A stretch of DNA of 64,000 nucleotides from positions 496,001-560,000 of the forward strand of contig NZ_JBDOQP010000003.1 in the NCBI RefSeq assembly GCF_039839275.1, written 5' to 3'. This DNA is from Aerobium sp039839275 (GTDB lineage Bacteria; Pseudomonadota; Alphaproteobacteria; Rhizobiales; Rhizobiaceae). Under the pieces are notes generated by a model. It made no database searches. It worked only from the letters and a program-made list of their open reading frames with translations, and was not told the origin of the DNA. Below are positions 1-8,491 of this stretch, piece by piece (within the stretch, counting starts at the first letter, position 1; every line of letters starts with the position of its first letter). A program made the position numbers and the translations under genes.

Positions 1-120
1 GAAAAGGCCGCGCCGGATGTTGCCTCCGGTCGCGACCTCTTCCTGCCCGACAGTCCCTTGTGCGTGCCCCGCACCTTTTCTTGTCTGTCGCCGCCCTGTG
101 TAACCTGAAAGCCGTCAGTC

Positions 121-378
121 TCAGTGGATGGTCATCCACTCCCGCGCTTCGCGCAACGCCCTGGCGATATCGGTCTTCGTCATCGCGGCGGAGAGTTCGG
201 CGCGCAGTTCCGCGGCACGTTCCGAGCCCTTGATCGCAGCGATATTGAACCATTTGTGGGCGGCGACGAGATCGACATCGCAGTCGCGGCCAGATGCATA
301 CATGAGTCCCAGCTCGAAGAGGATTTCCGCCTGGGCAGTGGAGCCGATGCCGGCTTCAAGCATTTCGAAACGCGCCAT
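121..378 (-). CDS. Small Sel1-repeat protein
   Basis: An 85-residue protein that starts at ATG 378 behind an AGGAAA ribosome site. Residues ~15-55 form a single Sel1-like (TPR-related) unit, with the typical LFELGLMYASGR and AHKWFNIAAIKG helices. The remainder is a charged helical tail. Sel1 repeats mediate protein-protein contacts; no enzymatic residues are visible. There is no signal peptide, so it is probably cytoplasmic. It is transcribed away from the DUF2147 gene across an AT-richer spacer. The family call is secure; the cellular role is unknown. Confidence 0.75.
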   Translation of the reverse strand: MARFEMLEAGIGSTAQAEILFELGLMYASGRDCDVDLVAAHKWFNIAAIKGSERAAELRAELSAAMTKTDIARALREAREWMTIH

Positions 379-794
379 TTTCCTGTTCCCTGTGTTCGAT
401 CCCGAAGGCTGCTTCAGACCCGCTCGGTCGTTGCCTTCCGTTGTCCTGAAGAATGCCCGGGAGCCTTGAATCCGTCGTTAAATGGCGTGCTTAATTTGCG
501 GAAAACAAAACTAAAACAAGAAGTAAAGCTTGGATTTTGTTAAGCATCGGCGCCCTTGGATTCCCCGGCTTTTGTCGAAAAATCGATGAAAATCCTCCAT
601 GCCCATGGCAACCCTCTGCTAACCACGCGCACGATGGGTCTTTTGGACCGATCGCCGAACGGCGAGAAAAAGCAGGTGCGAAGCGGCTCCCGGAACATCT
701 TTCGCCGGCCGCGATTCTGGCTTACGCTTACGTTCGCGTAAAACACGTGTCCGGCTCACGCGCTCAATCCACAGACCGGACAGGGAGGAAGAGC
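379..794. other. Non-coding divergent promoter region
   Basis: About 416 bases without a convincing gene, between the Sel1 protein (minus) and the DUF2147 protein (plus). Positions ~475-545 are clearly AT-richer than the surroundings, as expected for a promoter. An inverted repeat TTACGC-N8-GCGTAA lies at 722-741, about 55 bases before the DUF2147 start, and could be an operator. No terminator or RNA gene was recognised. Confidence 0.4.
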
Positions 795-1136
795 ATGCTT
801 GGCAAATGGACACTCGCGGTGGCAATGACGCTGGCAGTCGCCGGCCCAGCGCTCGCGGACCCGATCGTCGGCAACTGGAAGACCGACAGCGGCGCGACCG
901 CCCAGATCGCAGCGTCGGGCGGCGGCTTTACGATCACGCTGCGCAGCGGGCAGCACAATGGCAAGCGCATCGGCCAGATGCAGGCGAGCGGCAGCGGCAA
1001 GTACAAGGGCACGATTACCGACCCGGCCGAGGACAAATCCTATTCCGGAAACGCGACCCTGGACGGCAACCGGCTGGCGATGCAGGGCTGCGTGGCGATG
1101 GTGTTCTGCCGCACGCAGAACTGGCAGCGTCAATAG
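795..1136 (+). CDS. Secreted DUF2147 family protein
   Basis: A 113-residue protein. ATG 795 was chosen because the purine-rich AGGGAGGA lies just upstream and the N-terminus is then a clean signal peptide (cleavage near ALA-DP, residue ~22). The mature part has the DUF2147 pattern: GNWKT near its start, then G-rich beta-strand segments, ITDPAEDK, and a C-terminal pair of cysteines (GCVAMVFC). Likely periplasmic. The family has no assigned reaction. It is shorter than some DUF2147 members but appears intact. Confidence 0.8.
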   Translation: MLGKWTLAVAMTLAVAGPALADPIVGNWKTDSGATAQIAASGGGFTITLRSGQHNGKRIGQMQASGSGKYKGTITDPAEDKSYSGNATLDGNRLAMQGCVAMVFCRTQNWQRQ

Positions 1137-1258
1137 CCTGAGCGAACGGCAGCCCGCGCACCCTCCGTTAACGAGGTTGAACGCTGGATGAACAGGCGTC
1201 TCAGCGCCGGTTCAGTCAGGTTGGGCGATTATCTCCCCATCAACGAGGGAGATAACCG

Positions 1259-1417
1259 ATGCTTGCCCGCCGCTTTTCGATCGTATGCCTGCTGGTTGCC
1301 ATCTTCGGCATGGGCCTTGCCACGCTCGTCGCCGAGACGAGCCGGGTCGCGCCGATCCATGCCACCCAGTCACTGTTCAGCATGTGCGATTCCGGCGGCG
1401 TGTCGGCCTGCCGCTGA
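1259..1417 (+). CDS. Small membrane or secreted peptide, 52 residues
   Basis: ATG 1259 follows a good ribosome site (GAGGGA, ~1245-1250) and opens a 52-codon frame ending at TGA 1415-1417. Residues ~5-25 are a hydrophobic segment (FSIVCLLVAIFGMGLATLV) preceded by two arginines. This is either a signal peptide or a single membrane anchor. The tail has two cysteines (MCDSGGVSACR). It resembles short uncharacterised exported peptides of rhizobia. I cannot assign a function. Confidence 0.55.
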   Translation: MLARRFSIVCLLVAIFGMGLATLVAETSRVAPIHATQSLFSMCDSGGVSACR

Positions 1418-1510
1418 ACGTCGATTGCGCCGCCTCGCGCGAAACTGATTCAAGCCGGAATTCGCCTTTGGACCCCTCGAAACGTCATATGCAAGTCCCT
1501 ATAATGGGTC

Positions 1511-3013
1511 ATGGAAAAGCGAATCTACCCAAATCCCATCGAATCGATCTCCACACCCGAGCCGATCGCACGCCGCAGCTTCAACGACGCGGCAGAGGCC
1601 GTTGGCGCGCTGAAGGCGATCTACGAGCGCAACACCGCTTTCCTGCGTGATTCTTTCGATGCGCTTGCAGAAGGCGAAGACCAGAACCGCCGCTACCGGG
1701 CCTACTATCCCGAAGTGGGCGTGACGACCACCTCCTACAGTCAGGTCGACACCCGGCTTGCCTATGGCCACATGCCGGCTCCTGGCCACTACACCACGAC
1801 GATCACCCGTCCTGACCTGTTCTCCAATTACTTGCACGAGCAATTGCGGCTTTTGATGCGAAATCACGGCGTACCGGTGACGATCGGCGAGTCCGAGACG
1901 CCGATTCCGGTGCATTTCGCCTTCCTCGAAGGCACGCATGTCGACGCATCGGTGGCGGACCGGATTCATCGTCCGCTGCGGGACCTGTTCGATGTCCCCG
2001 ATCTCAACAGCACCGACGACCATATCGCCAATGGCACTTATGAGCCGCCGCTGGGCGAGCCGGCGCCGCTCGCCCCCTTCACCGCGCAGCGCATCGACTA
2101 TTCGCTGCACCGCTTGTCGCATTACACGGCAACCAGCCCGGCGCATTTCCAGAATTTCGTGCTGTTCACCAACTACCAGTTCTATATCGACGAGTTCTGC
2201 GTTCTCGCGCGCAACCTGATGGCCGAAGGCGGCGGTGGGTACGAGGCGTTCATCGAACCGGGAAACGTCAAGACGCTGGCTGGTGAATCCTCGCCGCACA
2301 ACGGGGCCACGCCGCCACGCATGCCGCAGATGCCGGCCTATCATCTGTGCAAGCCGGGCCATGCGGGCATCACCATGGTCAATATCGGCGTTGGGCCGTC
2401 CAACGCCAAGACGATCACGGACCACATCGCGGTGCTGCGACCGCATGCCTGGCTGATGCTTGGGCACTGCGCCGGTCTGCGCAACAGCCAGGCGCTGGGC
2501 GACTACGTGCTTGCCCATGCCTATGTGCGCGAGGATCATGTTCTGGACGACGACCTGCCCGTGTGGGTGCCGATACCTGCGCTGGCGGAAGTGCAGGTGG
2601 CACTCGAGGAGGCCGTCGAGGAGGTAACAGGCCTTGAAGGCTACGATCTCAAGCGCATCATGCGCACCGGTACGGTCGCGACGATCGACAACCGCAACTG
2701 GGAACTGCGCGATCAGCGCGGCCCGGTCCAGCGACTGTCGCAGTCGCGCGCCATCGCGCTCGACATGGAATCGGCCACCATCGCCGCCAACGGCTTCCGG
2801 TTCCGCGTTCCTTACGGCACGCTGCTGTGCGTATCGGACAAGCCCCTACATGGCGAACTGAAACTGCCGGGCATGGCGACCGAGTTCTACAAGCGCCAGG
2901 TATCCCAGCATCTGACGATCGGCATCCGGGCGCTGGAGAAACTGGCCGAGATGCCGCCGGAGCGGCTACACTCCCGCAAGCTGAGAAGTTTCTCCGAGAC
3001 CGCGTTCCTGTAA
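1511..3013 (+). CDS. amn: AMP nucleosidase
   Basis: A 500-residue enzyme that hydrolyses AMP to adenine and ribose 5-phosphate, a route for adenylate control and purine salvage. The N-terminal ~180 residues match the AMP nucleosidase-specific regulatory domain. The C-terminal part is a nucleoside phosphorylase fold, with MVNIGVGPSNAKTI, GHCAGLRNS and a late ALDMESATIAANG motif typical of phosphorylase active sites. The length is normal for the family. It starts at ATG 1511, about 94 bases after the small peptide gene. The downstream gene follows after 39 bases on the same strand. Confidence 0.95.
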   Translation: MEKRIYPNPIESISTPEPIARRSFNDAAEAVGALKAIYERNTAFLRDSFDALAEGEDQNRRYRAYYPEVGVTTTSYSQVDTRLAYGHMPAPGHYTTTITRPDLFSNYLHEQLRLLMRNHGVPVTIGESETPIPVHFAFLEGTHVDASVADRIHRPLRDLFDVPDLNSTDDHIANGTYEPPLGEPAPLAPFTAQRIDYSLHRLSHYTATSPAHFQNFVLFTNYQFYIDEFCVLARNLMAEGGGGYEAFIEPGNVKTLAGESSPHNGATPPRMPQMPAYHLCKPGHAGITMVNIGVGPSNAKTITDHIAVLRPHAWLMLGHCAGLRNSQALGDYVLAHAYVREDHVLDDDLPVWVPIPALAEVQVALEEAVEEVTGLEGYDLKRIMRTGTVATIDNRNWELRDQRGPVQRLSQSRAIALDMESATIAANGFRFRVPYGTLLCVSDKPLHGELKLPGMATEFYKRQVSQHLTIGIRALEKLAEMPPERLHSRKLRSFSETAFL

Positions 3014-3052
3014 AGTCTTGACGCTGCCCAAATCTGCGGCCAGTGCGGTGGC

Positions 3053-4066
3053 ATGAACCGAAAAACGACGACGATGCTCAGGCTTGCGGGACTTGGGACA
3101 CTGCTGGCGATAGCGGCGGCAATCGTGTTCGGCTATCTGGGATGGCTTCATCCGGCCTTCGATTCCTTCTCGCACTTTCGCGTGCATCTCGCCACGCTGC
3201 TGCTGGCCGCGACCTTGCCACTTCTACTGGCGCGCTTGTGGCCCGAAGCACTGTTCGCGGTGGCGCTCGGGGCCACCGCCATCGTGCAGACAATCGGGCT
3301 GCCTTCGCTGCCGCGCTTCTCGACGGTCAATGCCTCCACTACGGAGGCGGGCGGACACGAGGCGCTGTACCGCCTCCTCCATGCCAATCTTCGCTTCGAC
3401 AACCGGCGGCCTGAAGAAACGCTTTCGCTGATCGCCCGGGTGCGGCCGGACGTGCTGACGCTGAACGAGGTCTCGGCGCCGTGGCGGGCGAGACTGGCGA
3501 CGCTGGAGGCGGCCTATCCATTCCAAATGATCTGCGAGCGGCGCGGCCATATCGGCGGCGTCGCGATCCTGTCACGGCGCCCCTTCGCCCATGGCACGCA
3601 GCCTTCCTGCGGTGACCGGGGCTCCTTCGCGCACGCAACCATCGACTTCGGCGGCCGCGTCGTCGAGGTCGTGGCGCTCCATCTCGGTTGGCCGTGGCCG
3701 TTCGAACAGCCTTGGCAGGTGCCGCGTGTCGAGCCGCTGCTGGCGCAGTTGGGCCATACGGCGATCGTGGCGGGAGATCTGAATTCGGTGCCGTGGAGCC
3801 GAACCGCGCGGCGGGTCGAGGCCGCGAGCGGCGCGCGACTCTTGCGTGGCATCGGTCCGACATGGCTGAACGCCCGGCTGCCGGCGTGGATGCGGCCCGC
3901 GATCGGATTGCCGCTCGACAACGTCCTAGTTAAGGGCGCCGTGATGCCGCTTTCCGTCACCACGACGGCGGAAGGGGCTTCAGATCACCGGCCGGTGCTG
4001 CTCGAATTCAACGTGCTGCCGCAAGAAAAGCTGCGTGGCGTCCTGCAGGCATCGTTGGGGCACTAG
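3053..4066 (+). CDS. Membrane-anchored endonuclease/exonuclease/phosphatase family protein
   Basis: A 337-residue protein with three hydrophobic helices in residues ~8-85, followed by an endonuclease/exonuclease/phosphatase (EEP) domain. Catalytic-type motifs are present: LHANLRFDN, LNEVS (metal-binding Glu), GDLNSVPWS (Asp/Asn) and SDHRPV (the terminal Asp-His pair). The domain probably faces the periplasm. The family hydrolyses phosphodiester bonds in nucleic acids, phospholipids or inositol phosphates; the substrate cannot be read from the sequence. It converges with the ETF-QO gene, with 21 bases between them. Confidence 0.85.
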   Translation: MNRKTTTMLRLAGLGTLLAIAAAIVFGYLGWLHPAFDSFSHFRVHLATLLLAATLPLLLARLWPEALFAVALGATAIVQTIGLPSLPRFSTVNASTTEAGGHEALYRLLHANLRFDNRRPEETLSLIARVRPDVLTLNEVSAPWRARLATLEAAYPFQMICERRGHIGGVAILSRRPFAHGTQPSCGDRGSFAHATIDFGGRVVEVVALHLGWPWPFEQPWQVPRVEPLLAQLGHTAIVAGDLNSVPWSRTARRVEAASGARLLRGIGPTWLNARLPAWMRPAIGLPLDNVLVKGAVMPLSVTTTAEGASDHRPVLLEFNVLPQEKLRGVLQASLGH

Positions 4067-4087
4067 GACGTTTCGATCGTCAAGACA

Positions 4088-5767
4088 TCACATGTTCGGG
4101 TAGACTGGCCCTTCGCCGCCTTGCGGCGGGACCCAGTTGATGTTCTGGTTCGGGTCCTTGATGTCGCAAGTCTTGCAGTGGACGCAGTTCTGCGCGTTGA
4201 TGACGAAGGTGACATCCACGCCCATGCGATCAGCGGCGGCGTTGCCGTCCGCATCGACCCACTCGTAGACGCCCGCCGGGCAATAGCGTGACGACGGCCC
4301 GGCATAGACATCGTGCTCCGAACGCTTCTGCAGGTCCATGTCCTTGACCTGCAGGTGGATCGGCTGATCCTCCTCATGGTTCGTATTGGACAGGAACAAC
4401 GACGACAGACGGTCGAAGGTGAGAACGCCGTCGGGCTTTGGATAGTCGATCTTCGTGTGCTTGGCAGCCGGCTCGAGTGCGGCCGCGTCGGTCTTACCGT
4501 GCTTCATCGTACCGAATGGCGACAGGCCGATGAGCGTGTTGAGCCACATGTCGAGGCCACCGAGGCCGACGCCGAGCCACAGGCCGAACTTCGACCACAG
4601 CGGCTTGACGTTGCGAACCTTCTTGAGGTCCTTGCCGATGTCGCTGGCGCGCCACGCGGCTTCATAGCCCGCAATCTCGTCATGGGCGCGGCCGGAACCG
4701 ATTGCCTCGGCGACGTGATCGGCGGCAAGCATTCCAGACTGCACCGCGTTGTGGGAGCCCTTGATGCGCGGCAGGTTGACGAAACCGGCCGAACAGCCGA
4801 TCAGCGCCCCGCCCGGGAACGTCAGTTTCGGCACCGACTGGTAGCCGCCTTCGGTGATCGCGCGCGCGCCATAGGATATCCGCTTGGCGCCCTCGAAGGT
4901 GTCGCGGATCGCGGGATGGGTCTTGAAGCGCTGGAACTCCTCGAATGGCGCGAGATAGGGGTTCTTGTAGTTCAGGTGGACGACGAAGCCGACGGCGACC
5001 TGATTGTCTTCCAGATGATAGAGGAAGGACCCGCCGCCGGTGGCGCCGCCGAGCGGCCAGCCGAACGAATGCTGCACGAGGCCGGGCCGGTGCTTCTCGG
5101 GCGCGACCTGCCACAGCTCCTTGAGCCCGATGCCGTATTTTTGTGGTTCGCGGCCCTCGCCGAGGTCGAATTTCGCAATGAGCTGCTTGGCGAGGGAGCC
5201 GCGCACGCCCTCGCCTATCAGCACGTATTTGCCCAGCAGCGCCATGCCTGGCGCGTAGTTCGGACCTCTGGAGCCGTCGCGCTCGATGCCCATGTCGCCC
5301 GTCGCAACGCCGATAACGGCGCCGGCGTCATCGTAAAGCACCTCGGCTGCGGCAAATCCCGGATAGATTTCAACGCCGAGCGCCTCGGCGTGACCTGCCA
5401 GCCAACGGCAGACATTGCCGAGAGAGACGATGTAGTTGCCGTGATTGTTCATCAGCGGCGGCATCAAAAAATTCGGCAGGCGCACCGAACCGCCGGGGCC
5501 GAGGATCAGGAAGTGGTCGGCCGTCACCGGCGTCTTGAAGGGATGATCGCTCTCGGAGCGCCAGTCGGGCAGCAAGCGGTCGATGCCAATCGGGTCCACC
5601 ACGGCGCCAGACAGGATGTGGGCACCGACCTCGGCACCCTTTTCCAGTACCACGACGGAGAGTTCGGGATTGACCTGCTTGAGACGGATCGCCGCCGACA
5701 GACCCGCCGGCCCCGCACCGACGATCACGACGTCGAATTCCATGCTCTCGCGTTCAATCTCGCTCAT
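4088..5767 (-). CDS. Electron transfer flavoprotein-ubiquinone oxidoreductase (ETF-QO)
   Basis: A 559-residue inner-membrane flavoprotein. It passes electrons from ETF (fatty-acid and amino-acid dehydrogenases) to ubiquinone. The N-terminus has a dinucleotide-binding VVIVGAGPAGLSAA motif for FAD. The C-terminus has the 4Fe-4S ligands in CPAGVYEW and NCVHCKTC. The full length and the characteristic end (WVPPQGGEGP) show an intact gene. ATG 5767 was preferred to an in-frame TTG one codon earlier because GGAGGATT lies at good spacing. No ETF subunit genes lie next to it. Confidence 0.95.
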   Translation of the reverse strand: MSEIERESMEFDVVIVGAGPAGLSAAIRLKQVNPELSVVVLEKGAEVGAHILSGAVVDPIGIDRLLPDWRSESDHPFKTPVTADHFLILGPGGSVRLPNFLMPPLMNNHGNYIVSLGNVCRWLAGHAEALGVEIYPGFAAAEVLYDDAGAVIGVATGDMGIERDGSRGPNYAPGMALLGKYVLIGEGVRGSLAKQLIAKFDLGEGREPQKYGIGLKELWQVAPEKHRPGLVQHSFGWPLGGATGGGSFLYHLEDNQVAVGFVVHLNYKNPYLAPFEEFQRFKTHPAIRDTFEGAKRISYGARAITEGGYQSVPKLTFPGGALIGCSAGFVNLPRIKGSHNAVQSGMLAADHVAEAIGSGRAHDEIAGYEAAWRASDIGKDLKKVRNVKPLWSKFGLWLGVGLGGLDMWLNTLIGLSPFGTMKHGKTDAAALEPAAKHTKIDYPKPDGVLTFDRLSSLFLSNTNHEEDQPIHLQVKDMDLQKRSEHDVYAGPSSRYCPAGVYEWVDADGNAAADRMGVDVTFVINAQNCVHCKTCDIKDPNQNINWVPPQGGEGPVYPNM

Positions 5768-5996
5768 CAAACAATCCTCCGCGTCAGCCCGTCGGCACTC
5801 AAGTTCTCTGTGTACTCCCGCTCATAACGCATGATTCGGTTGGACGAAACAGCCCGCGACCTTGCACCGCAGAAGCACCACAACAATAGATACCTCTTAC
5901 GTAAACGTCAAATTACCGAAGTGTGCAGGTCCCCTCACCTGAAGTCACTTCCCGTCCTGCCGGCCAGCATGTAGGTTCGAGGAAGAGGGAGGACGT

Positions 5997-6593
5997 ATGC
6001 CAAGGATGTGGCCTGCCCTGTTGATCTCGATGATCGCGCTCGCGGGACAAGCGTCGCAGGCGGCCGACGATCTCGGGCGGTGGCATGCCGGTCCCTACTC
6101 CTACTCCGACGAAATGGGTGGCTTTGCGATCGTCGCGATTTCCGGCACCGGTTCTGCGCAGGACCCGGTGGTGCTCACGCAGGAGTTCTTCTCGGCCAGT
6201 CCGGTCACCGTGGTCATCAGGGCTGAACGGCCGATCCGCCCGCAGCACATGGAAGGCGATTTCGCCAACGGCATCATCTATATCCGCACCGAGGCGATCA
6301 ACAATAGCGGCCTGCCATGGCTGGAGTTCGAGTTCGAACTGCAGGAGGTGCGCGGCGAGCCCAGCATATTCGGCGACGGGCTTTCCTTTGACCAGCGGCG
6401 CACCGACTCGGTGAACATCTCGTCGGACCGATTTGAGGAATTCAGCCGGGACTACGAGCCGTTCGACAGGCTTCTCTATCGAAACGGTACCGTCGACCCC
6501 GGCGAGACGGCGCGCTTCGATTTCCTGATCACGGATTTCACGCCGCGATGGCAATTCTTCCTGGTGCAGGACCCGACCGTGCCCTTCTCCTGA
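5997..6593 (+). CDS. Conserved secreted protein of unknown function
   Basis: A 198-residue protein behind a strong ribosome site (GGAAGAGGGAGGAC). Residues 1-22 form a signal peptide ending in ASQA-A. The mature part is beta-rich and acidic, with no catalytic motif I recognise. It contains VTVVIRAERPI, WLEFEFELQEV and a C-terminal aromatic segment (FTPRWQFFLVQDP). This looks like a periplasmic beta-sandwich protein. The spacer to the next gene is only ~45 bases, so it may be co-transcribed with the uracil-DNA glycosylase. No function is proposed. Confidence 0.7.
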   Translation: MPRMWPALLISMIALAGQASQAADDLGRWHAGPYSYSDEMGGFAIVAISGTGSAQDPVVLTQEFFSASPVTVVIRAERPIRPQHMEGDFANGIIYIRTEAINNSGLPWLEFEFELQEVRGEPSIFGDGLSFDQRRTDSVNISSDRFEEFSRDYEPFDRLLYRNGTVDPGETARFDFLITDFTPRWQFFLVQDPTVPFS

Positions 6594-6638
6594 CAATGTC
6601 CGCTTGCTCCCGTCGAGCCGGCGCGCGACAATGGAGCC

Positions 6639-7484
6639 ATGCAGACAGCAGATTCCAACCAGCCGGCGTTCGACCTGCGCGAACTGTTGCGCTTCTATGC
6701 CGACGCGGGTGTCGATGAAGCGTTGATGGACATTCCCGTGGACCGGTTTGCGGAGGCCGCGCCAACCGTGGCCCGCACCCCTCCGGCAGGCGACGAAAAC
6801 CCGCCGGCGCGGCCACGGCTGGAGCCGACCGCCCCGCCGCCCCGCCCCGCTCCCGCCGTCAGCGTGCCGGACGAGGCACAAGCTGCCCGCGCGCGCGAAC
6901 TTGCACGCGAGGCTGCCTCGCTCGATGAACTGCGCGAAATCCTCGCCGGCTTCGACGGCTGCAACCTGAAATTCACCGCCAAACAGATGGTGTTCGCCGA
7001 CGGCGACCCGCAGGCCGACCTGATGCTGGTCGGCGAAGCGCCGGGCCGCGACGAGGATATCGAAGGACTACCGTTCGTCGGCCGCTCGGGACGGTTGCTC
7101 GACCGGATGCTTGCGGCGATCGGGATCGATCGCAAGAGCGCCTATATCGCCAACGTCATCCCGTGGCGCCCGCCGGGCAACCGCACGCCGACGCCGCTCG
7201 AAACCGAGATCTGCCGGCCGTTCATCGAGCGCCAGATCGAGCTGGCACGGCCGAAAGTGCTGGTGACGCTGGGCGGACCGGCATCGAAGGTCCTGCTGAA
7301 CGCCACCGAAGGTGTCCTGCGCCTGCGCGGCAACTGGAAGGTCCACCGTACCCCAGCGGGAGTGGATATCCCCGCCATGCCGACGCTTCACCCGGCCTAT
7401 CTGCTGCGAAATCCCGCCCATAAGAAACTTGCATGGCGGGATCTGCTGGAGATCAGGGCAAAGCTGGACGCGCTTCGCGGCTGA
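6639..7484 (+). CDS. Uracil-DNA glycosylase, family-4-like without the usual Fe-S cysteines
   Basis: A 281-residue base-excision repair enzyme that removes uracil from DNA. A proline-rich linker (~45-78) precedes the catalytic domain. Motif GEAPG is at residues 132-136, PFVGRSG follows at ~145, NVIPWRPPGNR at ~172-182, and HPAYLLR at 251-257. Classical family 4 enzymes bind a 4Fe-4S cluster with four cysteines. Here the whole protein has only two (C108 and C192). It may belong to the Fe-S-free alphaproteobacterial UDG class reported from Bradyrhizobium. The gene is intact. Confidence 0.85.
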   Translation: MQTADSNQPAFDLRELLRFYADAGVDEALMDIPVDRFAEAAPTVARTPPAGDENPPARPRLEPTAPPPRPAPAVSVPDEAQAARARELAREAASLDELREILAGFDGCNLKFTAKQMVFADGDPQADLMLVGEAPGRDEDIEGLPFVGRSGRLLDRMLAAIGIDRKSAYIANVIPWRPPGNRTPTPLETEICRPFIERQIELARPKVLVTLGGPASKVLLNATEGVLRLRGNWKVHRTPAGVDIPAMPTLHPAYLLRNPAHKKLAWRDLLEIRAKLDALRG

Positions 7485-7539
7485 TTATGCCGATGCGTGG
7501 GAAGCCGGATGCTCAGGAAATCCGTCGGGAGTGCCGCGA

Positions 7540-8484
7540 CTACTGCGGCGGCGCGACCTTTCGTGCCTTGCCGCGTTCGAGGCCGAGCTGGCGCTCGCGC
7601 CAGATGATGAAGATGCCGGCGGCGACCACGATGATGCCGCCGACCACGGTGTGCGCCGTCGGCAGGTCCCCGAATGCAAGATACCCAACCGCGATGCCGA
7701 GGATCATCGAGCTGTATTCGAAAGGCGCGACCGTCGAAGCCTCGGCGTGGCGATAGCTCTCCGTCATGAGGATCTGCCCGACGCCGCCGCAGATGCCCGC
7801 GGCGACGAGGAATAGTGTGGCCCGCATTGTGAGAGGGTCCCAGCCGAAGGGAATCGTCAGGAGCGCCGCCACCGAGGCCGTCAGTGAGAACCACAACACG
7901 ATAGACGCCGTCTTTTCCGTCTGCACCAGCCGGCGGACCAGCAGCATCGCCACCGCCGAGATCGCCGCGCCGACAAAAGCTGCAAGAACACCGGCGAGTT
8001 CGTCGTTGCCGAGGCCGGCACCTTCGCTGAACAGGGTCAGCCGCGGCCACGAGATGATGACGACGCCAACGAGACCGATCACCACCGCGGTCCAGCGGAA
8101 TATGCGGATCGTCTCGCCAAGAAACAGCGCGCTGAAGACGACGACGAGCAGAGGCTGCGCATAGTTGAGGGTGATGGCCTCCGGCAGAGGCAGGCGCGTG
8201 AGTGCGAAAAATCCCAAGCCCATCGAGGTGACGCCGACGACGCCGCGCGCGATGTGGCTCAAAGGGTGCTTGGTGCTGAGCGCCGTGCGCAGTTCGCGCC
8301 GCCATGCGAGCATCACGATCAGCGGAAGGATGGCGAAGAACGAGCGGAAGAAGACGATCTGCCCCGCCGGCAACTGTCCCGCCGCTTTGATGAATGCCGA
8401 CATCGCCACGAAGATGGTCACGGAGACGATCTTGAGCGTGATGCCGCGCAGCGGGTTGCCGGCGGCGGCGGGAGATGGTGTCAC
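7540..8484 (-). CDS. EamA/DMT family transporter
   Basis: A 314-residue integral membrane protein with about ten hydrophobic helices arranged as two EamA repeats, the layout of drug/metabolite exporters. It begins at a GTG (8484) only 7 bases after the stop of the CoxL-like gene. The two are probably co-transcribed, although no functional link is obvious. The C-terminus is short, basic and cytoplasmic. The substrate cannot be deduced; this superfamily exports amino acids, nucleosides or toxic compounds. Confidence 0.85.
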   Translation of the reverse strand: MTPSPAAAGNPLRGITLKIVSVTIFVAMSAFIKAAGQLPAGQIVFFRSFFAILPLIVMLAWRRELRTALSTKHPLSHIARGVVGVTSMGLGFFALTRLPLPEAITLNYAQPLLVVVFSALFLGETIRIFRWTAVVIGLVGVVIISWPRLTLFSEGAGLGNDELAGVLAAFVGAAISAVAMLLVRRLVQTEKTASIVLWFSLTASVAALLTIPFGWDPLTMRATLFLVAAGICGGVGQILMTESYRHAEASTVAPFEYSSMILGIAVGYLAFGDLPTAHTVVGGIIVVAAGIFIIWRERQLGLERGKARKVAPPQ

Positions 8485-8491
8485 GGACGCA

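Noticed and set aside
1..120. Left edge of the window, searched for a partial gene
   Set aside because: No frame with recognisable protein or ribosome site; the stretch is too short to decide.
471..497. Two TTAA tetramers upstream of the Sel1 and DUF2147 genes
   Set aside because: The spacing is 9 bases, not the 7 required for a CtrA box.
4313..5827. Long open frame (~500 codons) antisense to the ETF-QO gene
   Set aside because: The opposite strand encodes a complete, recognisable enzyme. The antisense translation has no domain and reflects high GC in third positions.
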